Source of the DNA: an uncultured Pseudomonadales bacterium
GTDB lineage: Bacteria; Pseudomonadota; Gammaproteobacteria; Pseudomonadales; Pseudohongiellaceae
DNA: 63,926 nt
Direction: 5' to 3'
Assembly (NCBI GenBank): GCA_949372635.1
Contig: CASIAB010000013.1
Coordinates: 1 to 63,926 of the forward strand
The stretch's first letter is position 1, and every line of letters starts with the position of its first letter. Shown piece by piece: positions 27,591-37,118 of the stretch. A program made the translations under genes and the position numbers. The notes below the pieces were generated by a model. It was given only the letters and a program-made list of their open reading frames with translations, did not search any database and had not been told where the DNA came from.

Positions 27591-29426
27591 TTAGCCCAAT
27601 TGAAACTCGGGTTGACTCATTATCAAGTGCAGCACTAAGCGAAGCGAATCTTCCATATAAGATTGCGCTTCGGTAATACTCGTTGTGCCAAGGTCCTCAT
27701 CGAGAAAGTTTATTAACATGCTTCTAGTACTTTTGTCTGGTTGCACGCGCATGAATCTGGCGAGCAGATAGTCAACCGCCTCGCTGGTATTCTCTACACC
27801 GCGCTCGTCAAGCATTTTGCTGAGGTTTAGTCGGGCCGTGTGGCGCGGAATAGGTATTACTCTTTCGATCGCCATCTGCCAGCCACGAAAACTACCGTAG
27901 CGCGTGTTAAATTCTTCGTCACGGTCCGCCAACATATTGGACTCCGCCATGATGCCTCCCTCGCCTATCGAGGATGGCTGAGTGGCGGAGGTGATATCCA
28001 AACCTTGTCGAATACGATCGGCAACGCTGCGAATCTCTGAGCTGCCATTGACTCTGTCTGGGGGTACGAAATTAATATCAGGAAACAACACGTCGCGTGC
28101 GAAATTTCCGCGCTCTAGTAGAAGTCCAGGAGTCATCCAGCTGCGGCCGCCGGCCCAACCAGCTACAGTTGGTGGTCGAAACAACGTCTGACTGAGCGCG
28201 CCGGTTGCTCGGTTAAAATCAGGTACACCTGGCGCACTTTCTAGGCCGAGCTTTCGATAGGTGGAAACAGCCAACTGCACCGGGCTCTTTATTTGACTAC
28301 CGACCGAAGGCGCGCTGTAAAAATCCTTGGAGATAAGAATGGAAGCCAAGAGAGTTGCCACGTCGTAGTCTGCGTCACGTAAAATCTTGCCTAATTCTTC
28401 GGCTAGAGCTTTGCTCAACTCTTCTCGCACAAAGAATCGATAGATCTTGCTGGCGATGTATTCAGCTGTAACTGGCTGTTCCATAATTAGATCGATAATC
28501 TCGACGCCGTCGAAATTTCCGCTGTGGCCTAGAAAATTCTTTATGTCGTTGTCGTGTTGATCCTCGTTGATCACAAAATTCAGGTCCACGTAGTTCCAGC
28601 CGGTGAAGGCGCGAGCGGCCTCGCGTATATCAGTCTCTGAGTAGTTACCAACGCCCATGGTGAATAATTCCATTATCTCACGAGCGAAGTTTTCGTTCGG
28701 GGCGCCTTTCAGATTCACACCAGCATCGAGGAAGGACAACATTGCTGGGTCTTGCGCGACCGCTACCATGAGGTCACGAAAACTGCCTGTGCCCATCTCA
28801 TGAAACAATTCCAATTCATTCAATAGCTTGCGGTAGTCACGCACCTTGCTTTCATTGATTGCATAGTGGCCATGCCAAAATAAGGCCATTTTTTCTTGAA
28901 GTGGATTATTAGAGGCAACCATACGATCAGCCCACCAGTAGGCGACTCGATTAGTTTCCAATCTACTGGCTCTGAGCCAGTAGAAAAACTTATTTACCAC
29001 AGGCTGCAGCCGGCGGTTCCCTTCAGGTTTTACTCTTACCCCTAAGGCTTCTCCAGTTTCTTTCGCTAACTCTGTAGTTGCAGGGCGGCTAGGTGGAAAG
29101 GGTTCTAATCCGGCATCGTGTATACCTGAGTGCTCGAAGGCTTGCAGGTGGCGGTTATTTGCTGAATCGAAATTCACCAGGCTGTTCACTGCCGCTTTTG
29201 GGGACAGGACAGCTAGAGCTTCTATTTGGGCGGGTGTCCCGCCAAAGCCAGCGCGTTCTAGCAGGTGGGCAGCAGTTTCATAGGTCCAGTCTGAGTTGGT
29301 GATCGGAGCGAGGTCATCCTGCCAGGAGACAAGACCCGCTAGTTGCGCTGTGCTTGCACTGGATAGCAGAGTTAGCGCTATGCCTGTAATAGCCAAGCAA
29401 GCGAATCGATTTGGTGCGCGAAGCAT
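27591..29426 (-). CDS. DUF1800 protein, exported
   Basis: A 611-residue protein. The ATG at 29426 is chosen over one 21 bases upstream because GGAGA is correctly spaced and the product then starts directly with a Sec signal (cleavage near STAQ). DUF1800 motifs: HLLERAGFGGTPAQ near the start, WWADRMVASNNPLQEKMALFWHGHYA in parts, NELELFHEMGTGSFRDL, NENFAREIMELFTMG, REAARAFTGW, FLGHSGNFDG and RPPTVAGWAGG. It is the first gene of a DUF1800-DUF1501 operon on the minus strand. The role of the pair is unknown; both proteins should act outside the cytoplasm. Confidence 0.92.
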   Translation of the reverse strand: MLRAPNRFACLAITGIALTLLSSASTAQLAGLVSWQDDLAPITNSDWTYETAAHLLERAGFGGTPAQIEALAVLSPKAAVNSLVNFDSANNRHLQAFEHSGIHDAGLEPFPPSRPATTELAKETGEALGVRVKPEGNRRLQPVVNKFFYWLRASRLETNRVAYWWADRMVASNNPLQEKMALFWHGHYAINESKVRDYRKLLNELELFHEMGTGSFRDLMVAVAQDPAMLSFLDAGVNLKGAPNENFAREIMELFTMGVGNYSETDIREAARAFTGWNYVDLNFVINEDQHDNDIKNFLGHSGNFDGVEIIDLIMEQPVTAEYIASKIYRFFVREELSKALAEELGKILRDADYDVATLLASILISKDFYSAPSVGSQIKSPVQLAVSTYRKLGLESAPGVPDFNRATGALSQTLFRPPTVAGWAGGRSWMTPGLLLERGNFARDVLFPDINFVPPDRVNGSSEIRSVADRIRQGLDITSATQPSSIGEGGIMAESNMLADRDEEFNTRYGSFRGWQMAIERVIPIPRHTARLNLSKMLDERGVENTSEAVDYLLARFMRVQPDKSTRSMLINFLDEDLGTTSITEAQSYMEDSLRLVLHLIMSQPEFQLG

Positions 29427-29649
29427 GGGGAAATCTCCAGATGTCACTGTAAAAGCACACTTTATTCTATTTTTCGAAGGGGTAACAGGCCGCGCATTCT
29501 ATTTTTTAGGATTTACCTACTCAGTGCAGCAAAATCTTGATTCTAGGCTTGATTCACGTTCTCTTTATTTTCCATCTCTGCTTGCGTAAGAATGTAAATA
29601 CGGTGATTCTAGAAACGTGGTCTGTTTCCACTATGAGAGGAAAGACAAT

Positions 29650-31452
29650 ATGCTGGGAAAAATTCGACTGGTGTCTTCTTTGCTGATTGCCATAGCGCTG
29701 AACAGTAGTTTGCAAGCGCAGAGCCAAACACAGATTGATTTCCGTCCACTCACCCAAGAAATGTTGAACGATCCAGACCCTGAAGATTGGTTGATGTGGC
29801 GCGGGGGTTATAACAATTGGGGTTACAGTCCACTGGATCAGATCAATCGTGAGAATGTTGATCAATTACGTTTAGCCTGGTCTTGGTCATTTGCTCCGTC
29901 GGCGCTAGGCTCCAACGGCATGCAGGTGGAGCCTACTGTCTATGATGGTATTATGTACATTCGACATTCCGATGAGAAGTATTCTGCCCATAACGCTGCT
30001 ACAGGTGATTTGATCTGGCAATATTCTCGCCCGCTGCCTACGGAAATCGCTGCTGGTGATACCCGCCTAACAGTGCACAGGGGAAGGGGAGTATTCATCT
30101 ATGAAGATAAATTAATCTCCCATGCTACCGATGGCACCTTGTTTGCGCTGAACCCAAGCACAGGAGCTCTCTTATGGGAATCGGTTATGACTGATTTCCG
30201 CAGCGGTGCACAGCCCAGCGGTGCGCCAGTGGCGTTTGGCGGTTCGGTAGTAGTCCCTTATAACTGCACCGCATGGACAGCGGCTGACCCCTGTCATATG
30301 TCAGCCTATGATGCAGACAATGGCGACTTGCTTTGGCGCTGGTATACCAGTCCTACGGCACAGGACCCTATGCACAGTACTTGGGGTGATGAGCCGCAGA
30401 TTTATCCTCTGCAGCGTCGTCGCAATATGTCGCCTTGGATGACTCCAGCGGTGGACAGTGAGCGTGGCTTGTTTATTTTTGGCGTTGGATCCAGTGCGCC
30501 GCAACAACCTCAGCTTGCAGGTACTAATGGCGAATGGCCTGACCGCCTGTATCAAGGTTCAACCGTAGCATTGGATCACCGCACCGGAGCATTGGTGTGG
30601 TGGGCCCAGCATCATTCTGATATGTGGAACGATGATTCAGTCTACGATCGAATTCTCGTCGATGCGAAATTAAATCCCAGTGCACCAAATTCACTGGGCC
30701 AAAACCCAGATATCGATCCTGATCAGACTCGCGAATTAGTTATTGGTTCTTTCTCTAAGGACGCGATTTTTTATGTCTACGACAGAACTGACGGTGGTTT
30801 TTTATACGCACGACCAACCGCCTATCAGAATGTTATTCGCAGTTACGACGGTGCAACAGGTGCGTACACTACTGAACCTGATGCAATTATGACGGCCGAA
30901 GAAGGCAGAGAGGCAACTATATGTCGAGAGAACAGACAAATTCCGCAGGGAGCCTACAGCCCTCTTACCAATGCCTATTATGTGCCGGCCTTTAATGGCC
31001 CTTGCTCAGTGATGTCAATGCGCTCCACTGAGCCCACAATTGAAACAGGTTACAACACTACTTACAGTGCCACCGTACCGAGCCCTGCCGCCCAGCTGGG
31101 CCAGCCGGAAGCGATCGATGTGACTACAGGCAAGAGCCTATGGCGGCTAGATCGGGAAACGCCATTATATGGGATGTTAACTACCGGCGGCGGTCTGTTA
31201 TTTGCTGCGGATACGAACAGACGTTTTCACGCCATCGACCAGTGGACCGGGGAAACGCTGTGGCAAACTATATTGAATGGTGCCAGTGATATGGCGCCGA
31301 TTTCTTTTGCTGTTGATGGCAGGCAATTTGTCGCGGTGATTGCGCCAAGCGGAACTCAGGCAGCGGCGCAGCACGCTGGCCAATTAGGGTTAAGCTCGCT
31401 TACCGGGCTGCATAATGTCGGGCATACAATGTTTGTATATGCGCTGCACTAG
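29650..31452 (+). CDS. PQQ-type eight-bladed quinoprotein with altered catalytic position, exported
   Basis: A 600-residue paralogue of the gene at 15190. The ATG at 29650 follows GAGAGGAAAG and gives a signal peptide ending near SLQAQ. The N-terminal WLMWRGGYNNWGYSPLDQIN, the docking tryptophan repeats (DADNGDLLWRW, NPSTGALLWES) and the TTGGGLLFAAD segment are all present. At the catalytic site it reads M-W-N-D-D (N327, D328, D329), against N-W-D-Q-D in the paralogue, so the general-base Asp is replaced by Asn and an Asp lies one place on. It may have a different substrate, metal or little activity. It stands alone, divergent from the DUF1800 gene. Confidence 0.85.
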   Translation: MLGKIRLVSSLLIAIALNSSLQAQSQTQIDFRPLTQEMLNDPDPEDWLMWRGGYNNWGYSPLDQINRENVDQLRLAWSWSFAPSALGSNGMQVEPTVYDGIMYIRHSDEKYSAHNAATGDLIWQYSRPLPTEIAAGDTRLTVHRGRGVFIYEDKLISHATDGTLFALNPSTGALLWESVMTDFRSGAQPSGAPVAFGGSVVVPYNCTAWTAADPCHMSAYDADNGDLLWRWYTSPTAQDPMHSTWGDEPQIYPLQRRRNMSPWMTPAVDSERGLFIFGVGSSAPQQPQLAGTNGEWPDRLYQGSTVALDHRTGALVWWAQHHSDMWNDDSVYDRILVDAKLNPSAPNSLGQNPDIDPDQTRELVIGSFSKDAIFYVYDRTDGGFLYARPTAYQNVIRSYDGATGAYTTEPDAIMTAEEGREATICRENRQIPQGAYSPLTNAYYVPAFNGPCSVMSMRSTEPTIETGYNTTYSATVPSPAAQLGQPEAIDVTTGKSLWRLDRETPLYGMLTTGGGLLFAADTNRRFHAIDQWTGETLWQTILNGASDMAPISFAVDGRQFVAVIAPSGTQAAAQHAGQLGLSSLTGLHNVGHTMFVYALH

Positions 31453-31930
31453 TTGAAAAGGCTGCTAACTTTGTAGTCAAAACTAATTCTGCACTACATT
31501 TTTTAGAACTTTTATTTAGAGCGTAACCTGAGGTCCAATGTGATGTTGAAGGCTGGCGTTTAAGTATAGCCGGTTGCTGCGATTGAGGGTTCCACTGTCC
31601 AGCTGAAACTTGCTGCCTACTCGAGTCACTCTTCTATTACAGTGAGAGCCCATTTAAATTCGACTTTTCCTGTCTGGATCGGCAATTCTGAGGTGACGAG
31701 TAGGGACAGCACTATAAGTCAGGGCAGGAGTGACTTTTCCATCGATTTTTGAATGTTTGGTGGAAGATATTATCCATAAGAGCGCGTCAAAAACTGTCAG
31801 TAGTCTAATGCCAAATAGAAAACAGATTTTTGAGAGAAAATAGCGTGTGTTGCAGAAACAGAATAGCTTTACACAGACCGTGGTTCCTATATGCTGTCAA
31901 AGAGATGGAACAATAAAGAGGTTACTAGAA
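31453..31930. other. Intergenic region with a doubtful 45-codon minus-strand frame
   Basis: This 478-base region precedes the PatB-like gene. The minus strand from ATG 31653 to TAA 31516 encodes 45 residues that read like protein (SKFQLDSGTLNRSNRLYLN, HHIGPQVTL), with only a poor ribosome site. It may be the end of a lost gene. I see no other gene, and the promoter of the downstream gene cannot be fixed. Confidence 0.3.
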
Positions 31931-33277
31931 ATGGCTAAGTCTGCAGGTATCAACAGAAGAACATTCATAAAGAACGCTAGTCTTACCGCTTTCGCTGGGG
32001 CGACCGGCGGAATAGCGACGGGCTCTGCCGCAGCCTCCGCAGCCAGCAGTTCAAAAATGGCTAATGGCAAATACGACTTCGACACAATCTATGACCGAGT
32101 TGATCACAATACGTCCCGCTGGGACTCCCCTCCCAAGAGCTACCCAGAAGGTACTTTCAAATATGGCATGGGCGTTGCGTCCATGGATTTCGAGTGCGCG
32201 CCCTGTATTACCGAGGCAATAGCCGAGCGCAACAAACATCACAGCTGGGGCTACATGAGTAGCACTGAATCACTGCGCGACCAAGTCGTTAAGTGGAATG
32301 GCGAACGCCACGGAGTTGACCTTCCCAATGAAGCGATTACTATTTCCGATGGTGTGTATGCTGGCATGATTGCTGCTATGCGTTCATTGGTTGGCTCCGG
32401 TGGCAGGGTATTAATTAATACGCCTGCTTATAACGGTTTTTATACGATGAATCGTAATGCGCGGACGTTAACGGTAGATAGTCCCTTGGTTAAGGTCAAC
32501 GGTCGCTATGAGATCGATTGGGAAGATCTAGAAGCAAAAATGACCCCAGACGTTCGTGCAATGATCGTCTGTAATCCGCAGAACCCAACGGGCAATGTCT
32601 GGAAAGAAGACGAGCTCTTGCGAATTGGTCGTCTTTGCCTAGAGCATGACATTGTAGTTTTGTCTGATGAAATCCATGCCGATTTTGTCCGGCCTGGACA
32701 CAAATATACACCATTCGCCAGCCTCCCAGATCAGGCTGTGGTAAACAACAGTCTTAGCTTCAACGCTATTAGTAAGACGTTTAATCTTGCAGGAATGAAG
32801 AATGCTTACTTCTACTCCAAGAATCCTCGATTGAAGGCTAGAGTGGATGAATATCATTTTGCCGAGTTGAGCACGCTGGGCGTAGTTGCCAACGAGGCTG
32901 CTTATAAGGGAGGCGCCGATTGGTTCGCACAATGCCTAACTTATATCGATGGCAGTCACGATATGGTCGAAAATTACATTAAGCAACACATGCCCACGGT
33001 CGGTTATACTCGTAATGAAGGTACGTTCATGACCTTCCTAGATTTCAGCAAGACCATGGAATCGATCGGTGCGAGTCAGCAGTACAAATCTCACGGCAAA
33101 CAATCGCCTGAGCACTATTTACAAGATTGGCTGGTTCACAATTCCGGTGTATATCTAAATCCGGGTTCAAATTATGGAACCGGCGGCGCAGGCCATATGC
33201 GCATGAACGTTGCTTCGTCACGGTATGTGCTCAAGGATGTATTTGACGCCATGGCGTCAGCGGTTAATAAAGTCTAA
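31931..33277 (+). CDS. Tat-exported PatB/MalY-type PLP aminotransferase or C-S lyase
   Basis: A 448-residue class I/II PLP enzyme. The ATG at 31931 follows AGAGG; an upstream start at 31847 would bury the leader. The product begins with a twin-arginine signal (INRRTFIKNASLTAF, then a small-residue stretch to about residue 45). The catalytic domain follows the PatB order: FKYGMGVASMDFECAPCI, WGYMSSTESLRDQVVKW, ICNPQNPTGNVWKEDEL, LSDEIHADF, and the lysine that binds PLP in SFNAISKTFNLAGMKN. The family includes cystathionine beta-lyases and aminotransferases. Export of a PLP enzyme is unusual and implies folding before Tat transport. Confidence 0.85.
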   Translation: MAKSAGINRRTFIKNASLTAFAGATGGIATGSAAASAASSSKMANGKYDFDTIYDRVDHNTSRWDSPPKSYPEGTFKYGMGVASMDFECAPCITEAIAERNKHHSWGYMSSTESLRDQVVKWNGERHGVDLPNEAITISDGVYAGMIAAMRSLVGSGGRVLINTPAYNGFYTMNRNARTLTVDSPLVKVNGRYEIDWEDLEAKMTPDVRAMIVCNPQNPTGNVWKEDELLRIGRLCLEHDIVVLSDEIHADFVRPGHKYTPFASLPDQAVVNNSLSFNAISKTFNLAGMKNAYFYSKNPRLKARVDEYHFAELSTLGVVANEAAYKGGADWFAQCLTYIDGSHDMVENYIKQHMPTVGYTRNEGTFMTFLDFSKTMESIGASQQYKSHGKQSPEHYLQDWLVHNSGVYLNPGSNYGTGGAGHMRMNVASSRYVLKDVFDAMASAVNKV

Positions 33278-33283
33278 AAGCAG

Positions 33284-33322
33284 TGAAAAAAGGGGTCGGA
33301 TTTTTATTCAATCCCTCTTTTA
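33284..33322. repeat. GGGGTCGG repeat, degenerate copy
   Basis: The sequence around 33286 reads AAAAAAGGGGTCGGA, and the region closes with CCCTCTTTTAG. The two ends are imperfect inverted copies. It shares AAAAGGGGTCGGA and the closing CTTTTAGTT with the perfect palindrome at 34590. It directly follows the PatB-like gene and may also act as its terminator. Confidence 0.6.
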
Positions 33323-33417
33323 GTTCTATTTCCTTGCATTAAGAGAAGTTGTAAAGAGTAAGCTTTCTATATTAGCTATTGATAATTCCCGTATGCCTAA
33401 GAAGAGGAGATTCTATA

Positions 33418-34566
33418 ATGAGAATGACACGTCGCGGTTTCGTTGGAACTATTGGCTTGGGTAGTGCGGCCGGACTTCTTTCCAGCGCAGGGTTAACGAG
33501 TAAAAATGCCAATGCGGCTTCGAGTTATGAAGATGAAGCTATCTATGATGGCGGCATCATGCAACTCAATCAAAATGAAAGTGCGCGTGGGCCTGGGCCG
33601 AAGACAATGGAGGCGATTCGCTCCCATGTTAATAAGCGTGTCGGCCGAGGTTATGCGCCGGATCATGTTAATGAGCTGCGGGCTACGTTAGCAGATGGTT
33701 ACGGCGTCACAACTGATAATGTGATTCTTGCTACAGGTTCTGGACCATTACTGGTAGGGGCGGCTCGCGCATTTTGTTCTGAGAGTAAAGCGCTGGTTAC
33801 AACCGGCCCCACTTACACGACAGCTGAGCAAACTGCGCGTCTGATAGGCGCGCCAATACGAAGCATACAAGTCGATAGTTCTACTATGGGAGTAAACTTG
33901 GAGGGTTCGGCCGAAGCCGCCCTAGGTGCGGGCTTGGTGTATTTTTGCAATCCAAACAATCCGACAGGCACGGTGCATTCACCCAAAGCGGTTGAATCAT
34001 TTATCCGCCGCGTACAGCGAGAATCACCCAACACCAAGATGCTTATTGATGAGGCGTATATCAACTATGCCGCCGATGATGCCATGCAAACAGCCCTGCC
34101 GTTGGCGATGGAATTCGAGAACGTCTTTATTACGCGCTCCTTCTCCAAGGCGCACGGTATGGCCGGTCTGCGTGTCGGTTACGCTTTAGGTCAGAAAGCA
34201 ACTCTGGATGCGGTGAGCTCTTCCTGGGGTATGGGCGATATAAATATGCTCAGCGCGATTGCTGCGATTACGGCCTTTAAAGACAAGGCACACATTGAAT
34301 GGGAGCGGCAGGAAAATACAGAGATACGCGCCTTTGTCGTTGCCGCATTTAATGACATGGGGTATGAGGCCGCAAGTTCCCACACCAACCATATTTTTGT
34401 AAACTTAGGCCGACCTGCAAAAGAATTCCGTGAAGCCTGTCTTGAGCACAAAATTTTAGTCGGTCGCGATTTTCCGCCGTTTGAAAAAACTCATTGCCGT
34501 ATCTCTATGGGAAGCAGGGAAGAGATGCAAGAAGCAGTAGCAGTTTTTAGGAAAGTTCTTGCATAG
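33418..34566 (+). CDS. Tat-exported histidinol-phosphate-type PLP aminotransferase
   Basis: A 382-residue aminotransferase. The ATG at 33418 follows AAGAGGAGA. The leader is twin-arginine type (RMTRRGFVGTIGLGSAAG, cleavage near ANA). The body has the HisC-like order: LNQNESARGPGPKTMEAI, YAPDHVNELRATLADGYG, VILATGSGPLLVGAARAF, YFCNPNNPTGTVH, LIDEAYINY, and the PLP lysine in TRSFSKAHGMAGLRVGYALG. A closing CRISMGSREEM is also typical. Histidine synthesis is cytoplasmic, so an exported HisC-like enzyme must use another substrate. GGGGTCGG repeats flank the gene on both sides. Confidence 0.86.
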   Translation: MRMTRRGFVGTIGLGSAAGLLSSAGLTSKNANAASSYEDEAIYDGGIMQLNQNESARGPGPKTMEAIRSHVNKRVGRGYAPDHVNELRATLADGYGVTTDNVILATGSGPLLVGAARAFCSESKALVTTGPTYTTAEQTARLIGAPIRSIQVDSSTMGVNLEGSAEAALGAGLVYFCNPNNPTGTVHSPKAVESFIRRVQRESPNTKMLIDEAYINYAADDAMQTALPLAMEFENVFITRSFSKAHGMAGLRVGYALGQKATLDAVSSSWGMGDINMLSAIAAITAFKDKAHIEWERQENTEIRAFVVAAFNDMGYEAASSHTNHIFVNLGRPAKEFREACLEHKILVGRDFPPFEKTHCRISMGSREEMQEAVAVFRKVLA

Positions 34567-34589
34567 AGAGATAAAACAGACCTTTTTTA

Positions 34590-34642
34590 ATAAAAGGGGT
34601 CGGAGTATTAATACAGTCTGTATTAATACTCCGACCCCTTTT
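34590..34642. repeat. Perfect 53-base palindrome, GGGGTCGG repeat
   Basis: Two 26-base arms (34590-34615 and 34617-34642) are exact inverted copies around a single T. Each arm carries AAAAGGGGTCGGAGT and its complement. It lies 23 bases after the HisC-like gene. It would form a very long hairpin and could end transcription from either side. The sequence resembles REP/MITE-like repeats of gammaproteobacteria. A degenerate copy lies upstream of the same gene at 33284. Confidence 0.85.
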
Positions 34643-34745
34643 AGTTAGGCCGCTTCTCTTTTCTAGTTGTTAAAAGTTGTATCGCTTGGTCTAGGCTCAA
34701 CTAGTATTCAAGGCGCTTATTCATTGAAATACACAAGGTTAATTT

Positions 34746-37073
34746 ATGCGATCATTTTCATGTCCACCAAAGCTGGCTAAAAAATCAATTAATACTTTAT
34801 TCGTATCATTTTCTGTAGCGGCACTGATTTCAGCCTGCACGCCTGAATCTTCAGTTTCTGGCGTGGCAGAAAGTGGCGCTATCTCTGCGCAGGTCGAGAA
34901 TTTAAGTGAGACCGATTCGTCAAAGCAAGTGCAAATTCGTTGGACTACTCACGGCATTCCACATATTAAGGCAGATGATTGGGAAGGCTTAGGGTATGGC
35001 TCTGCCCACGCTATTGCGACGAATACAATCTGCGTTCTGGCTCGCGAGTTTGTTACTGTGCGAGGCGAGCAGGCAAAATATTTTGGTGCAACTGAGCGCA
35101 ACATCAATGCCGATGCATTTCATCGTGCTCTGTTACATCAAGAGAAAATTGACGAATATTTGGCTTACGGTTCGAGCGAAAGTCACGAATTAGATGCAGG
35201 GTATGTAGCCGGCTATAATAATTTTATTAATACTCAGGCGGGCAATATGCCTGCCTCTTGTAACAATGCTCCATGGATAACGCCTATCACCGAGGGAGAT
35301 ATAGCAAAGATGGCTATCGGAGTGGGCATTCGTTACGGACTAGGTCGCGTTACTAATGAAATAGTAACTGCTCGGCATGGGCTCGAATTGGCGCAGCTGA
35401 ATGCTCTTGATCTCTTTTTTGACCCTCAAATGATTGGCAGTAATGCACTGGGTTTTGGGAGTGCATTGACTGAGAGTGGGCGTGGCATTCTTCTAGGAAA
35501 CCCTCATTATCCTTGGCATGGTCCGTCTAGATTTCACATTGCCCATCTTACGCTTCCTGGTGAGGTTGATGTAATGGGTGCCAGTTTAGTGACGACTTCT
35601 CGAGTAGCTATAGGGTTTACAGAGAGAGTGGCTTGGTCGCACACAGTTTCTACTGCGCTGCGTTTCACCATGTTTCGACTCGATCTGGTTTCGGGCAATC
35701 CCATGGCATATCGACTAGGGGACGATGTGCACAATATCGAGGCCTTGCAAGTTGACGTTGAAACAGATGGAGTTCCTATTAATCGCACTGTACATATGAC
35801 ACACCTTGGCCCGGTAGTTGTTGGGAAAAATACGCCGTGGAACGATCAGTATGTCTACGTAATGCGCGATGTCAACTATGAAAATTATCGCTCAGCTGAC
35901 CAGTACAGGGATATAAACAGTGCTCGCAATGTAACGGAGTTACGTCAAGCGCTCGCAACTCATCAGGGTGCGGCATTTGTAAATACAATTGCGGCTGATG
36001 TGGAAGGCGGAGCCTTGTACGCCGACATGTCAGCTATTCCGAATGTGTCATCGGAATTGATAGAGCGTTGTGCGGTTGATACGGAGAACGGGCAGCGTGC
36101 TATTACGCTCAACGGTTCAGATCCCTCGTGTAATTGGCAGATTGATTCGCGAGCGGCTTATCCGGGATTGATGCCGCCTACAGAACAGCCAAGTCTAATT
36201 ACTGATACCTACGTTAGTAATAGCAATGATTCTTACTGGTTGTCTAATCCTGACAATCCGCTGGAGGGATTCTCTCCAATAATTGGTAACGAGCAGCTAA
36301 CTCGTTCGTTGAGAACGCGTGCAGGATTGAAATTTGTAGAAGAGGTGTTGAACTCAGATCAAAAATTCAATCAATCTATGGTTCAAAATTTACTGTTCAA
36401 TCACCGGCATTACGGTGCGGAAATATTTCTGGATGACATTCTAACTGTCTGTGTGCAAAGTGAGAATTTACAGGAAGCCTGTGACATTTTGGCGCAGTGG
36501 GATAGGCGGCAGGATTTGGACAGTGTTGGTGCTGTAATCTTCAATAGATTTTGGAGTATTGCCGGAACGGTACGTGATCACTATTTGGTTCCTTTTGATG
36601 TCAATAATCCCATCCACACCCCAAGTGGTTTAAAAATAGAAGAGGCGGTCACACAGGAATTTATAACAGCGTCTTTACAAGAGGCGGTTGCTTCTTTGAA
36701 TGAAGCCGAGATTCCGCTGAATGCGAAATGGGGAGATGTGCAGTTTGTTCTGCGCAATGAAGACAAGATTGGCATTCCTGGAGGTTCAGGTAGGCAGGGT
36801 ATGTTCAGCGTGATCACGTCTCGTTTTGATGCAGAAAAAGGTGGTTACAACCCTATTTCTCATGGCAATAGCTATATCCAAGCGGTTACGTGGAATGATG
36901 ATGGCACGCCGAATGCTAAGGCGATACTCACCTACTCGCAGTCCCCAGAACCAGATTCAGCCTTTTATTCTGATATGACGAAGTTGTATTCCCAGAGTGA
37001 ATGGAGCGATTTGCCCTTTACTGATGAACAGATTACAGCACAGCTGATCAGGGAAGAAAATTTACGCTATTAG
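34746..37073 (+). CDS. Penicillin acylase-family Ntn-hydrolase, lipoprotein
   Basis: A 775-residue protein with a lipoprotein signal (ALISAC, Cys near residue 31). The family layout is clear: an alpha chain starting with IRWTTHGIPHIKADDWEGLGYG, quoted in part, and AHAIATNTICVLAREFVTVRG, then a spacer and the self-processing site IGSNALGFGSALTESG, where Ser232 would become the N-terminal nucleophile of the beta chain. GNPHYPWHGPSRFH follows, as in acyl-homoserine-lactone acylases. These enzymes cleave amide-linked acyl groups in the periplasm. It could act on AHL signals, but substrate choice cannot be read from the sequence. Confidence 0.9.
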   Translation: MRSFSCPPKLAKKSINTLFVSFSVAALISACTPESSVSGVAESGAISAQVENLSETDSSKQVQIRWTTHGIPHIKADDWEGLGYGSAHAIATNTICVLAREFVTVRGEQAKYFGATERNINADAFHRALLHQEKIDEYLAYGSSESHELDAGYVAGYNNFINTQAGNMPASCNNAPWITPITEGDIAKMAIGVGIRYGLGRVTNEIVTARHGLELAQLNALDLFFDPQMIGSNALGFGSALTESGRGILLGNPHYPWHGPSRFHIAHLTLPGEVDVMGASLVTTSRVAIGFTERVAWSHTVSTALRFTMFRLDLVSGNPMAYRLGDDVHNIEALQVDVETDGVPINRTVHMTHLGPVVVGKNTPWNDQYVYVMRDVNYENYRSADQYRDINSARNVTELRQALATHQGAAFVNTIAADVEGGALYADMSAIPNVSSELIERCAVDTENGQRAITLNGSDPSCNWQIDSRAAYPGLMPPTEQPSLITDTYVSNSNDSYWLSNPDNPLEGFSPIIGNEQLTRSLRTRAGLKFVEEVLNSDQKFNQSMVQNLLFNHRHYGAEIFLDDILTVCVQSENLQEACDILAQWDRRQDLDSVGAVIFNRFWSIAGTVRDHYLVPFDVNNPIHTPSGLKIEEAVTQEFITASLQEAVASLNEAEIPLNAKWGDVQFVLRNEDKIGIPGGSGRQGMFSVITSRFDAEKGGYNPISHGNSYIQAVTWNDDGTPNAKAILTYSQSPEPDSAFYSDMTKLYSQSEWSDLPFTDEQITAQLIREENLRY

Positions 37074-37118
37074 CTCTAGATGGCAGGAAAAAGGGAACGG
37101 CGAGGTTAATTTGATATT

